A stretch of 46,003 nucleotides of DNA. It comes from Tetmemena sp. SeJ-2015. Lineage: Eukaryota; Ciliophora; Spirotrichea; Sporadotrichida; Oxytrichidae. The position numbers and the translations under genes were made by a program. The stretch is from positions 1 through 46,003 of the forward strand of contig JAJKFJ010022607.1 in the NCBI GenBank assembly GCA_027382625.1. Reading direction: 5' to 3'. The notes below the pieces were generated by a model. The model was not told the origin of the DNA and searched no databases. It worked only from the letters and a program-made list of their open reading frames with translations. Of the stretch, positions 33,204 through 44,600 are shown piece by piece (positions within the stretch are counted from its first letter, which is position 1; the number at the start of each line of letters is the position of its first letter).

Positions 33204-34944
33204 TCACTGGTCAAGTAGAAATTTTGTTAAAGCCGTCTCCTCTTCGTTTCTCTCTATACTTCTTAAAGTTTCTTCGAGCTCGAGCTCTTCTATTCTTCTC
33301 TCATAGAGAGGTACTTAGAAAAGTCCACTTTAATATTAGTTGCTCTTACGTTTATTATATTTGACTGTTGCCATGTCAAAACTTTTGCTACAAAATTATA
33401 AAGCAAATTATAAACGCTTCTCACATAGTTAGCAGTCTGAGTAGAACTTATCTATAAATAATAAACTTTGCGTGCTAAGTTTCTTGTCTAGCTCAAATGA
33501 ATTTTGGTACTCGAAGTATTATCTTTAATTAACCACAAAACTGTTGCTGTTTTATCTCGATAATTCTCCATTAAGCATCATATCGAAATTTCCGTCTTTG
33601 AATTTACTGCAGAACATTTTGGCCTACTCCTCCTCTTCGTCACTTCTTTAGTCGTCATGTAATGAGACTAGTTTAATAAACTTCTGCAGTGAGTTCTAAT
33701 TAGCCTTGAAGGGTTAATAATAAATTTAAGATTAATTTAAGGGTTAGCTTTTATTAAATCTTGCCTTGGGATCGTTTCTGGCTTTATCTAAGTCTGCTAA
33801 GATCTCCAACTGACTCTCTTCATACTGAAGCTCTTTTATTATGTCGTCTATTTAAGGGAGGTCTTTTTCATTTTTCCTTAGGAATTCCACTGTTTTTTGA
33901 ATGGGATTAAATACCTAACATATCATAAATTAAGGGAGTTGAGACTCTCGAGTGTCTATCAAATGATTTAAGCAGTTGAGTTGTGAGCTCTCTTCTTTTT
34001 TCTCCCGATTCTTGATGACCAGAGAGAACCAGTCTTAAACTAAGTAATATAAAATGATTTTAAGATTGAAGTCTCTTGGCTGGATTCATGAAAATTTTAT
34101 AGTCCCTGTTGATTTGTCTATCTGAGCTAATCATCTTCATTAAATATCTCTCTACAATAAAATTTTCAAAATATAATGTTTCATATCGTCATTGCTGCTT
34201 GATGTGTCTCCTTCTGAAGATGGATTTCTGCTGCCGAACTCTTTTATTTCTTCCAAGTCAAGCTAAATCCTCTCCCTTTCTTGGGTTTAAGGACTTATCT
34301 TTAGTTTATAAGGAGTTGTCTTATTATTATTTTCTAGCTCTAGCTTTTTCTTCTAAGCACTCAAGTGCTGGAAAATCTCTCTATTCACTGGGTCACCATA
34401 ATTGTCGTCCAAAAATTTATTGTGCTTAATTTCTCTGTTCTGAACTCCTCCTCAATTTCTAAAATAAATTTACTCATCTTTACTTTAAATTTTGCGACTT
34501 TTACTATGAGTGGTCTTATCTTTCTTTCCTTCTGCGACTACTCTCTGGAAGTGAAAATTCCAGCTATCTAAATCAAAATAAAAGTGGAAAATTGAACTAC
34601 AATATAAATGAGGTTTATATTGCTAGGTATTTCATTATAGAAGCCTTTCAAGTATTATAATTTAAGGTTAACATTTTGGAATGCATGTTTGATGGGAAAG
34701 TAGGTTAGGAACAGAGCTTTCATTTTATTTTTAGAATTTAGGCAATTTAAAAGTGGAGACTTACATTTTACTTAGACTCCCAGAGATTGTGAAGCTCTCC
34801 AAACATTCCTTCTGACCCACTCAACCCTTTTAGTCTATAAAGCTCCAACTGCTCCTCATAGTTGAAAGACTGTGGCTTTATGTTTCTTTCATCCTCACCC
34901 TCCTTAATCTCGTGCGGCCTCGTCGTACAGCAATTATTTCCCAT
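33204..34944 (-). CDS. protein with MGNNCC lipidation signal, unknown
   Basis: The ATG chosen at 34944 gives MGNNCCTTRPHEIKEG: Gly-2 for N-myristoylation followed by Cys-Cys for palmitoylation, so the protein probably sits on the inner face of a membrane. An in-frame ATG 30 bp upstream would bury this signal and is less likely. The first exon ends near 34762 with a GTAAGTC donor; the next exon begins near 34570. The rest is hydrophilic and charged, with Ser/Asn-rich parts, a Glu-rich stretch (HDDQRSDEEEEQAKMF) and an Arg/Glu helical end (YERRIEELELEETLRSIERN) before TGA 33204-33206. Breaks remain near 34470 and 34130. No known domain seen. Confidence 0.55.
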
Positions 34945-35317
34945 TACTATTCCCAAACATAATAAATTAACCATGAATGATCATTCAATTCTTATTTCTG
35001 AAATAACTAAAGGTTTAAGGAATTTTATAATTATTGATTTATTTAAAAATACTTTAAGATAATTAATGGGTGCTGGAGGAATCATGAATTTTAAGCACTT
35101 CAATTTCAAATGTGACCGTCTATGATATAATGTGAACCAAACAAGCAAAGTAGTATAATGCAGAATAATGCTTCAAATAAATGCTTTTCTCTTCATCTTC
35201 ATCATTATTTTAAGGAGTAACTGAGAAATAAAGAATCCAAGATATTTACCTCTTTGACTAGTATTCTTTTTTTACTTAATCAAACCATACAAGATCATTA
35301 GATAGATTACGATAAGT
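34945..35317. other. intergenic
   Basis: About 370 AT-rich bp. No gene or RNA recognised. Confidence 0.45.
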
Positions 35318-36360
35318 TCAAAAGAAGGGCCTAATGTTTACATTCTCAGAAACTCTCTTCTTTGATAAATCAATCTGAGGAATTTTATTAGGCCTTCTAT
35401 TGTTGTATTCTTCGCGGTGCTTATCTTTGCTGAAGAAGTTATTCATCTATGGACTTGGAGAAATGAAAAATAAGTTAGAGAACCTGAATTATCGATGAGG
35501 TTGTTTTTAGAATTGTAATTTGATTCTCCTCTTGATCCAATTCCACTATTCGAATTATAGGCAGTGCTTTCAAGACTGATTCTGTTTGCTTGAGAAGGCT
35601 TTTACATTTTCGAGAGCCTCTTCTGCTCTTTGAGAGCGGCTGTGTTAAACTCAAGAGGCTAAGATTGAGCCACACCCACCGACTTTCGTTTAGAGTTTAC
35701 TTTTTGATTCATTGGAGTTCTATAATTTATGTTTAGAGGAGTCGGGATTAAATCAAGAAAAATGGTAATTATAGAATAAAAATCCTTAAATTGGATTAAG
35801 TCATTGACTTGATCATACTCCTCATCTTTGAAGGCTACAATATCTTCTTATTGTAGAAGCACAGAGTTTTATCCAGAGAAAAACTTGGTCTGCAAATTTT
35901 CGTTTCTTTATAGTTGATCTTGCGGACCTTATAATATACCCTCTAAAGCATAGAGCTGGTTAGAGTTCAGCTGTATCACTGGTGAGTAGCTAATTTCTCC
36001 AGGTCTCAAAATGGGAGGTGGTGAAAAATCTTGACCTCTTTTTAATGGATGATCTTTAAATAATTCTTTAAATTAATTCGCTTATGTAGATCTCTTGCTG
36101 CATTAGCACTTGATATCTGACTGTCATTTGAGTTATCCCCATCTCTTACTTGTTATAGAGCCTGACGTGCCCTTCTAATTTTCCAAACTACGCAAAGTAT
36201 CACAATAAGGACTGTCAGGATGACTATTGTGCAAATCATTCCGATTAGAAAAGGTCCTATCTCGGTTGTCGTCTTTGGATCCAATACGTTTTCAGAAGTC
36301 GATTAAAGAAATCTAAGTCCTGCATTTCTGAAAATCTAATTAGGTGTTTCATATCATAGA
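35318..36360 (-). CDS. single-pass membrane protein, C-terminal part
   Basis: From about 36360 the minus strand encodes a short outer stretch (ENVLDPKTTTEIGPF), one strong transmembrane helix (GMICTIVILTVLIVILCVVW), a stop-transfer KIRRARQ, and then a cytoplasmic tail of about 300 residues rich in Ser, Gln, Asn and Lys. Tail segments include GQDFSPPPILRPGEISYSPV and SKDKHREEYNNRRPNKIPQI; stop TGA 35318-35320. A TGA lies in frame just upstream at about 36363, so the N-terminus, signal peptide and any ectodomain are missing here. They may be in another MDS. A frame break exists near 36070 and an intron-like segment near 35445-35490. The tail resembles no family I know. Confidence 0.55.
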
Positions 36361-36686
36361 ACTTTTTGTTTTTATTTAAAGGATTCAGCATTTTCTTATT
36401 TTAACAATTTGGTAGCAGAAGGAGGAGTTTACCCTTTTTCTATTTATATCATAAGATTATCAAGAATTCTACTAAATTTATAAATAAGCTCATAAAAACA
36501 TTCATCCATCCACACATCTATAAAGAAATGCTCTATCTTGGCTCTATAAGATTCATTCGTAATCTATCTTTGATCTATCTTTTAAAATATTTAAAATTAT
36601 TGTAATAAAATGAGTGTAGATGGAGAGTGTGTTTATAATCGTTTTCTGGTTTGAATTAGTTTTGTGCAAATATTAGGTTCTTTTGA
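36361..36686. other. AT-rich, no gene seen
   Basis: This lies between the truncated membrane protein and the MRH/TMEM198-like gene. I found no ectodomain or signal-peptide exon for the membrane protein here. Confidence 0.45.
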
Positions 36687-37919
36687 TCAAGAAAATACTT
36701 AATCTACGCCCAAGTCTATGATGTTATCGCTACCAAAAAATTCAATAGACTCTCCATCTAGAATACCTCTTTATGCCTTTTCGGCTCTAATTTCAAGCTT
36801 TCATCGTAGTCTTTCATAGGGGTCTCTGCCTTGAGACTTGTCATTTCTTCTCTGTCTGTATTGGAAAAGTGCTCCAAGTACAAACAAAACAAAGTTGCCT
36901 GCCATGTACGCATAGAACACAGGATCAATCAATTAAATACATTACAATGGCACTTACTCACTTAGTGTCCATCTTGAATGTTTTCAATAATACCGTTGTT
37001 AATTTCATCTGCAACAGTGAAGGGGTTTTGATATCTACCTGCGACCTAACCGATTCCGTTGATGAACAGGAATGATCCCATCATAGCAGTTGCCAATATC
37101 AAAACATGGTCGAACAAGAACAGAGCCAAGATTCCGACTAGAAGTGCAATACCGACAGTAATGCACCAGAAACCAACATTTGAGTGCATCTTATACAAAA
37201 AGGCGTTGTACAAGAGGAGACTCAAAGCGTATCCACCCCAGGCGCCGAGAACGAAAGCTCCAAGCTTCACCAATTTAACCATCAGGCAGCCTAATAAAAG
37301 ACCCACAAGAATTGAGCCAACTAGAACAACCCAACCAACCCAGGCTTGAGTTTTCTCATTCAAGAAAGTTGAGTAGAAGATTATCCAGATCAGAGCGACT
37401 GAGAGGAGCACTCCAGCTATGAAGAGAACTGGCTTGAATAGAGTTCTGCCGAAGAAGCAAATGATAGTTCCAATGATGAGGAAGACTGCGAACATGACCC
37501 ATTTGTTCTTAGTGAACCAATCCCAGAGGGCACTCAAGTTTCCTACCTTGCAGCCACTCTTATGAGAGAAGCTGAGTGTGGTTGTGCAAGTGTCCTCGCC
37601 TTCAATTTTGGAGTCTTTGATTGTATAATCAGAGCCGCAGGAGATTTCAACGACGAATGGAGCAACACCTGAGCATCCATCCTTCTTGTTGTCGTAATTG
37701 TAGGTAATCTTAAGTCCAGCGTTGTTGCTGTCATCATTTGTAATTGCATCAAAATCAGCATCCTTAGTGGGATCAGAACCAGCAAGTTGATCGATACAGT
37801 TTTTGTTAGTGAGGTCATACCTAGTAACCATAGTGCTAGCCCCACAATTCGACTCGTCAGGTAGATCTCCACAGAAGGCCACGTTGTAGGTGTAGAGGAG
37901 GGAAGTAAATTGGTCAACT
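36687..37919 (-). CDS. MRH-domain plus TMEM198-like 7-TM protein
   Basis: The first clear exon starts at 37919 after an acceptor-like TTTAG. About 130 luminal residues follow (YTYNVAFCG, LKITYNYDNKKDGCSG, FVVEISCG, six or more Cys), arranged like a mannose-6-phosphate-receptor homology (MRH) lectin domain. Then come seven hydrophobic helices, from NKWVMFAVFLIIGTIICFFG to FYAYMAGNFVLFVLGALF with QYRQRR after the last, as in TMEM198 (DUF4203) proteins. About 278 residues between 37882 and 37046 are uninterrupted even without using TAA/TAG as Gln. An 8-bp duplication (36951-36964) must be collapsed to reach the last helix. One TGA (about 36818) interrupts a coding-like tail (KLEIRAEKAQRGILDGESIE) unless a GAAA-flanked 21-bp segment is removed. 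The signal-peptide exon was not found. Confidence 0.7.
36951..36958. other. candidate 8-bp micro-IES, pointer CACTTA
   Basis: CACTTA lies at 36951-36956 and 36959-36964, only two bases apart. Deleting 8 bp joins IENIQDGHQ to VPLQCIQLIDPVF and the last TM helix. On the minus strand the segment also begins GTGAGTAAG like an intron donor, but no acceptor gives the conserved helix in frame. Confidence 0.5.
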
Positions 37920-38666
37920 CTAAATCAAATATGCTCTCTCAAAAATTATATGTCACATAAATTAAAAATGAAGACTTATCTAAAAAACGACTCTCTTCAT
38001 TCATCTGAAAAAGCCATAAAGAAAATTTAGAATCTAAAGAAAATAGATTAACTGAAAGTTGATTAATCTAATTATTATAAATGCGAAGATTTAAATGGCT
38101 AAAAAATTAAAATTATTTAATTAAAAAATTAACTAAGAATACTGAAATTATTTGCAATAAAGTAGTAGTTTATAGATACTTTTAAGTATAAGAAATTAAA
38201 TATCCAAAACTTATTCTAACTTTCCTTTCATATTATGGGCTTTTTATTGCAGTTAAAAATAATTCCTATCCCATCTGTGGAGGTACTTTTTAAATTTAAT
38301 TTATAAAAAATACAATATAAAATAGATAATAACTAATATCATTTTTTAATCAAAATATCCTAAACCCCTAAAATTTTAAAATTTTACTAAACCCTTTTTA
38401 ATTATATGTATAAATTTTTTTTTTTTCTATAAAATTTTTTATATTTCAATAGGACATTTTTAATTTTTTTAGGATTCTTTCTATATTTATTTTGAAAAAT
38501 CCACTGAGAATAAATTAATTTAGTAAGTACTTTATTATCTGCTTCAGTCTTTCTCATTTATTAATTATTTAATTTATAAGTGAATTTATTTTTAGACTAG
38601 AAAGGAATCCCGGTATGTTCTGATTTATTTGCACCTAAATAATTTAATAATTAAAATACTCAGATC
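37920..38666. other. AT-rich divergent intergenic region
   Basis: About 750 bp, very AT-rich with long A and T runs (near 38380-38470), between two divergent genes. It may hold the missing first exon of the MRH/TMEM198-like gene, but none could be supported. A run with AAACCCCTAAAATTTTAAAA near 38363 is only loosely telomere-like. Confidence 0.5.
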
Positions 38667-41600
38667 ATGATTTTTAACCAGAGATATAGGGTCTGCTATC
38701 TGTATCTCAGCATCTATAATTTCCTTGTGCTGACCTTCCTGCGAATAGATAAAATTAACTCACAACTGCGTAAGATAATAAATAATTGCTTTAAGCTTAT
38801 TGTAGCGACTCCCTCAGGAGAATGGAATTTTGACTAGAACACTACTTCCACGTATGTTTCTAATGTTTACAACTCAGGAGATCCACCATTCTATATCGGT
38901 AAGCTATAAGTTATTCAAAAGAGGAAAACTTCATATCAACTACATTTTAATAAATAAAAGTGCAAATTCTACAATAACATCAATCGTTGCAAATTGTTTG
39001 TAAGAAAAAGAAGGAAATTATTTTATTATTTTAAAGACTTAAGAAAAAGCAGAAAGATTCGTTGAAATGTCTTAATTGCTTCAGTAATAAACAAGTTTTC
39101 TCAAAGAATAGAAAAACTGATCTCTATGCTTTTTTTATAAAAAATCTAGGACTTAACATAAAATATTTATAAATTAAGTCAAGCTTTACTTTATTATCAG
39201 TCTTTAAATGGTAGTTTTTGAAGATGAGTTCTTGTGATAACTATTTCTATCAGGACTTTTTGTGTATATCATTTATAAATTGTAAAAAATACAGCATTTA
39301 AAACAATTTTGAAATGTTGATTTCTCGTTTTGATATTTTATAAATTAATTCTCTATTATATATTGCCTCAATGTTTTTTCTACATTTTGAGCTAAGATTC
39401 TATATGTATAAATTGTTATTCTTCGCTTTATTTTAACCCCTGTTTTGATTGTGAGGTGTTATTTATCCTTCTTTATAGATGATAACGGAGCTAATTTTGG
39501 TACTCAGAATTCAAGGTTTGTCTCCAACGGGCTTTAGTTTGAAGGAATAAATTTTGCTTGCACACATGCACCTGCTGGCACCACTATAAGTAAGTTTGTG
39601 TTATAAAACCTTGCTCGAATGTTAAATTAAGCATTATCAGTCTAGTGAAAACAAGAAATTATACTGTTTAGACTTCTAAATAACATCACAAATTACTACA
39701 AAAATTTCCTTCTTAAGAAGTAGAGATCTATTTTATATAAGGCATATGCCAATAATAAAAATCGTAGTAAGAATATAGCCCCCTGTACTCTGAAATAAAA
39801 TTATTCTAAAAATAATTTAAGTTTAAATTAGGAATCTAAAATTTCAACAGCATAATTTTATAGCTGAGTAGTTGCAAATTAATCATTTGTGTGCATTTAA
39901 TAGTCTTATTAGTTATTATTAACACAGCTAGGTAGTTCTCTTCACTGCTTCAAATTGAGGAGAAAGATTTTCAAAAGGACTAGAAAAATCTGATTTTTGT
40001 CCGCTCAGATTAAAAGTCTTTTTCATTCGTTGGGTTACGCATTACTCATTTTCTATGGGAATCAGTATAATAGCCTTGAATTAAAAAAAATAACGTTTTA
40101 AAATTGGGAAAACTTGCACCTTTTTGGAATGTAAATCTGTTGAAGGATTCCAAAATAAATTTTAAATTTTAAAATTAGGAGGGGTTTTTTTTAATTTTGG
40201 TTGTGTGATTCAGAATTTTAATTTATCAAAATAATTTATCTAAAAAAATAAGTAAAAAAACAAGTCTTAATCACTAGTTCAGTTATTTTTTATCGAAGAA
40301 CTCATAACTTTTATAAAATGAATTGTGATAATGAAAATGAATTCTCTTTAAAATATTCATTTAGGATATGCTAAGTATAAAAAATTAAAAACCCTAATGA
40401 TTGGCAAAAAACTCATAAGAGATAGGAGTTTTATCATGCCATTGCTTAATAACTCGTGATTGGGATAATCCTCAAGTATTTTAGAGTAATAATTTGCCAG
40501 GAAATGCTGTGAAAATTTAATAGGCGAGTAAGAGAAACATCATTAATCCTTAACAGGTCTAGAAAAGTATTAGCAGATAAGTATTGGCCCATTTGCTTTC
40601 GAATGTACTACCCTTATGTTTTCAGATTCCTTAAGTCTAAAATATTAATGATAACGATTAAATTTGCTAATTTTGAGTAATATAAATATAAAACTATCAT
40701 GCTACCTCACTTTGATGCCATCTAACAACAAAGAGTTTCCAAATCAACCAAGACGGTGATGCTATTTTTCCAATCCAAGTCATATCAAAGATGGTGAGAT
40801 TTTATATGACTTGTTTGTCCAGCAGATGGGGGGGGGTCATATTATTTTAATCCATTTTTCTTATCCTCTATATCTTTTATTAACAGTAATGAGAGAAATG
40901 TATCGATGGTCTAAAATAAATTTTCTTAATTCATAATTAGTCATTTAGGATGTGATGGTAATTTTTCAGTATCTACTTGGTTCTATATAAATGATTTTCC
41001 TGCTTAGACGATGTTGGTTTGCAGATAGTGGGTAAATTTTTGCCTCTTATATTTATAATTTTTAGAGAAACGATCCCTCTCTTTTTGTTCCTAATGAGCA
41101 ATTTTGCGTTGGTTTTGACTCAAATAGATAAATATAAATGAAGATGAATAACAATCCCTACAATACTGTAAACTATAGAATTTACGTTAATATGCCTGGA
41201 TGCAAAGTAGATTGTAAGTCAACCTTCCCTCATTAGAAAAAAAGTTCCTAACCTTAACTTTTGTGTTAGATGGCTGGAACTTTGTAACAGTTACATTTAC
41301 TCTAGATAATAGAATTACTTATCTAAGGTGCTTTGCGGAGACTGATGCCGGATAGTCTACCACAGATACGAACGTTTTCTATAATCCACTTAATGACGAT
41401 CCATAAAATTAATCCCACCTTTTTAATTAATTTATTTTTAATTAAAAAAATTTTTTAAATTGAATTAAAATTAGGACGCACACCGCCGGCATAGGCACCG
41501 GTCGCCCTTTCCCTGAAGGCTTTTTTTTTTTGGTAATCCTTTGGCGGTGGGTGAGTGTTTAAAAAAGGGGCAAGGATAAGGGCACCCAAAGCCCGGGGAA

Positions 41601-44600
41601 GGTGGTTTGGGGGCTCCACTGGAGAGATAATAAAAGGTGATGGTCTCCCACTCACCCCCCCCAATCTGTTAGGCGTGGAGGACGAATCTAGGGGAAACAT
41701 CATCATGCAGCTGGACAGCGAAGCCAGAGCTACGGAGCAGCGACTTGCTCTGGGCCCGAAGCCACCGGATTTTTCTCCTTTTTAGGTTTTTTTTGGGGTG
41801 AACCGGGGTTTGTCAGAAGTGGGGGGGGGTTTGCCACGTGTTTTAATTCCCTTTCGGCTGGTGGGTTTTGTGTGCGTCAGAAAAGTGCGTCACAGCAATA
41901 TCTTTGACGTCAGGCCATCTTATTTTTGCCGGGGGCCCTTTAATTCCCTTAAATTTTTATTATATTCTTAATTATTAGCATTATTTTTTATTTAAATTTT
42001 CTTTCTTTAAATATATAAATTTTTAAATGAAAAAATTTTTAAAAATTTTTTTAGTGAATTTAAAATTAATTAAAAGTTAAAGGTGATGCATTTATCTGTA
42101 AATTTATAGACATCAGATCCATATTATTAAACAAAAGATATTGGAAAAGTCAAATCCTTATTTAAATATATTAATTAAAATTTTATTTTCTCTAAATTGG
42201 ATTTAAATTTCGGTTACTTGTGCACAGGGGGGTCTGTTCGTTTGGATGGACCTCCAACGAGCAGTTTCGTGGGGATTACAAATCGAATTCAGTTCTTCTA
42301 GGGTCAAATTCTAAGCCCATCCTAGCATAATGCCCTATTTTCAACTAACTGCGATTCAGGTGTCGAATTTGTAAAGATATCGGCCAAAGCCCAAACCCTT
42401 GCTTACAATCAAAGCCCATGACTTAATTCATTGCTGACTACGATTTCATTTAACCAAGTTTCCCTACATCCAAAGTGTAGCCAGATCTAAGTGGACATTC
42501 CTATGACTTGCTAATAAATGATAATTTCAGATTCACTCCTGTTTACGCTCATATGCAAGGCCTTTGGTTTGATCCTATAATCGGATCACTAAAAATAGAA
42601 GTTTTTTTATAATAAGACTTAAGTTCACTTTGTATTTAAAATACTATAAATATAATTAAAAAATATTTTCTGCAAAAAAATTAACGGCGGTGGCTTCTCC
42701 AATTAACCCTTTTTAATTTGAGGTTGAAATTTTTAAAATGCATCATAAAATACTTTCTTTGTAATTACAATTAGTATATTAAATCAGTAAGCAGCACCTT
42801 CTACCTCTCGGAGCAAAGAAGCTTCACTATTGAGGCCTGGATTAGGCCAACTAGCAGTTTAAATAGTGATTCTATAATATTCGAGAAATACTCTTCACCT
42901 GGAAATAGTTACATACAATGGGGGTTCACCAATAACGCAAACTAAATGCAATGTTCTTTTATGGGAAATACGATCACATACACAATGGGAGGAATCTAAC
43001 TTGGATAATGGCATTATGTCGCGCTTACAGTTGTGAAAACTACCTCTTCTTCATCTAAAATATGCATGGCAATTGACTAAGTCTCTCCTTCTTGCAGCAA
43101 TGTCAATAGCGTATTCTCTGAAACTTCCACTGCTACTACAAGTATTGGGTATGGATTCAGAGGTTTCATAAGCAAGCTTCAAGTCACCGACTATTCTAAA
43201 GAAACTCTAGACCTCTAAAAGATGGTCCAGACAACTGGTTGCTAAAGTAATTCAAATGGAGGTAGTTGCACTTTTTGTCCTAAGTCTACTGGCTAATGTT
43301 TTAATGATTGCAATTACAACTAATATGTTAACTCTACTTTTGGAGGGTGTTCGGAATGCTACTTAAGCTGCCGTACTTGCTGGGACGCATATAAATTTAA
43401 AAATTTTATTCATGTCCAAAAAGATTTATTGGAACTAAAAATTTGTTCCTCTAAATTTCGGTGATGGCTATAAAGATGATTTTGAAGAATGCGATGACGG
43501 GAATAATTAAAATGGAGATGGGTGCTCAAATTAATGCAGCATTGAAAGTGGTTATTAATGCTAAGGAGGAGATTTTCTATAGAAAGACATTTGCTACCAA
43601 GCTTGTGGGGCTGGAATTCCTCCGACTGGGGGCTGTGATGATGGTAACTCAGAAAACGGGGATGGATGCAACTCTATATGCAAGATTGAAATCGGTTGGA
43701 CATGCTCGGGAACTCCCTCTGTTTGCTAATCTTTGTGTGGGGATGGTCGAAGAGTTGGATTTGAATGATGCGATGATAGTATTTTTCATTTAAATTTTTT
43801 ATCAGAGGTTTTAATTTTCTTTAATAATATTGAATTTTTATTAATAATTTAGCCTTTAAATAATTTTGAATAAGGAAAATAGATTATTATAAAGGCTATT
43901 AAATAATTCATAAACCCAGCATTTCCTGAGTATAATTATTTATTTAACTGTATTATATAATTCGAGGCTACAAAAGGCAAAAACTGCTAATCTTAAAGGA
44001 CTTGTTTTTATTTTCTTTATTAAAATGGATGTCAAAAGTAATTGCAAATTAATGAAGAAAGAGAATTTTTTTATATTTTTAAAAGACTCCTCTAAAGAAA
44101 AGATTAAATCTATATGTCTTAAAATTCATAATTTTATAATGATTTTTTTTTTTTAACTTAAATCTAAAAATTGATGATGTTAATTAATTACACTTTTATT
44201 TTTAAAAAAATTTAGCAATAATATTTTAAGTTTAAAATAAAAAGAGAGAAGTAGTTATTAATATTTATTACTCACACCATATTCAGGATTATATAGGAGA
44301 AGATTAATAAATGCAAATATACCGATTCTATTTTATACTTTAATTAAAAAGCTACAAATTATTCTCAATTTTTTTTTTTAACTTGAATTCTCATACATTT
44401 CGGTCATACTGCTAATGGAGATGGATGCTCAAATTAGTGCCTCATTGAAAGTGGCTATAATTGTAGTGGAGGTAGTATAAATAGCAGAGACATTTGCTTT
44501 GAAATATGCGGAGACTCCAAGCACATGGGACAAAATTAATGCGATGATGGAAACTTAAATAACTATGATGGGTGCGACTAGAATTGCATAATTGAAGCTG

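Noticed and set aside
38361..38400. C/A-rich stretch as an internal C4A4 telomere
   Set aside because: Only one AAACCCC unit followed by A/T runs; too short and irregular.
42160..42208. IES with 8-bp pointer ATTTAAAT
   Set aside because: The repeat is perfect, but deleting the segment puts the LamG domain into a wrong frame. Reading straight through gives the better GYLCTGGSVRLDGPP continuation.
42386..42419. IES using the 9-bp direct repeat CAAAGCCCA, or an intron GTAAAG...CAAAG
   Set aside because: The repeat deletion leads to a stop and the intron would remove good coding sequence. The TTGCT pair gives a clean in-frame join.
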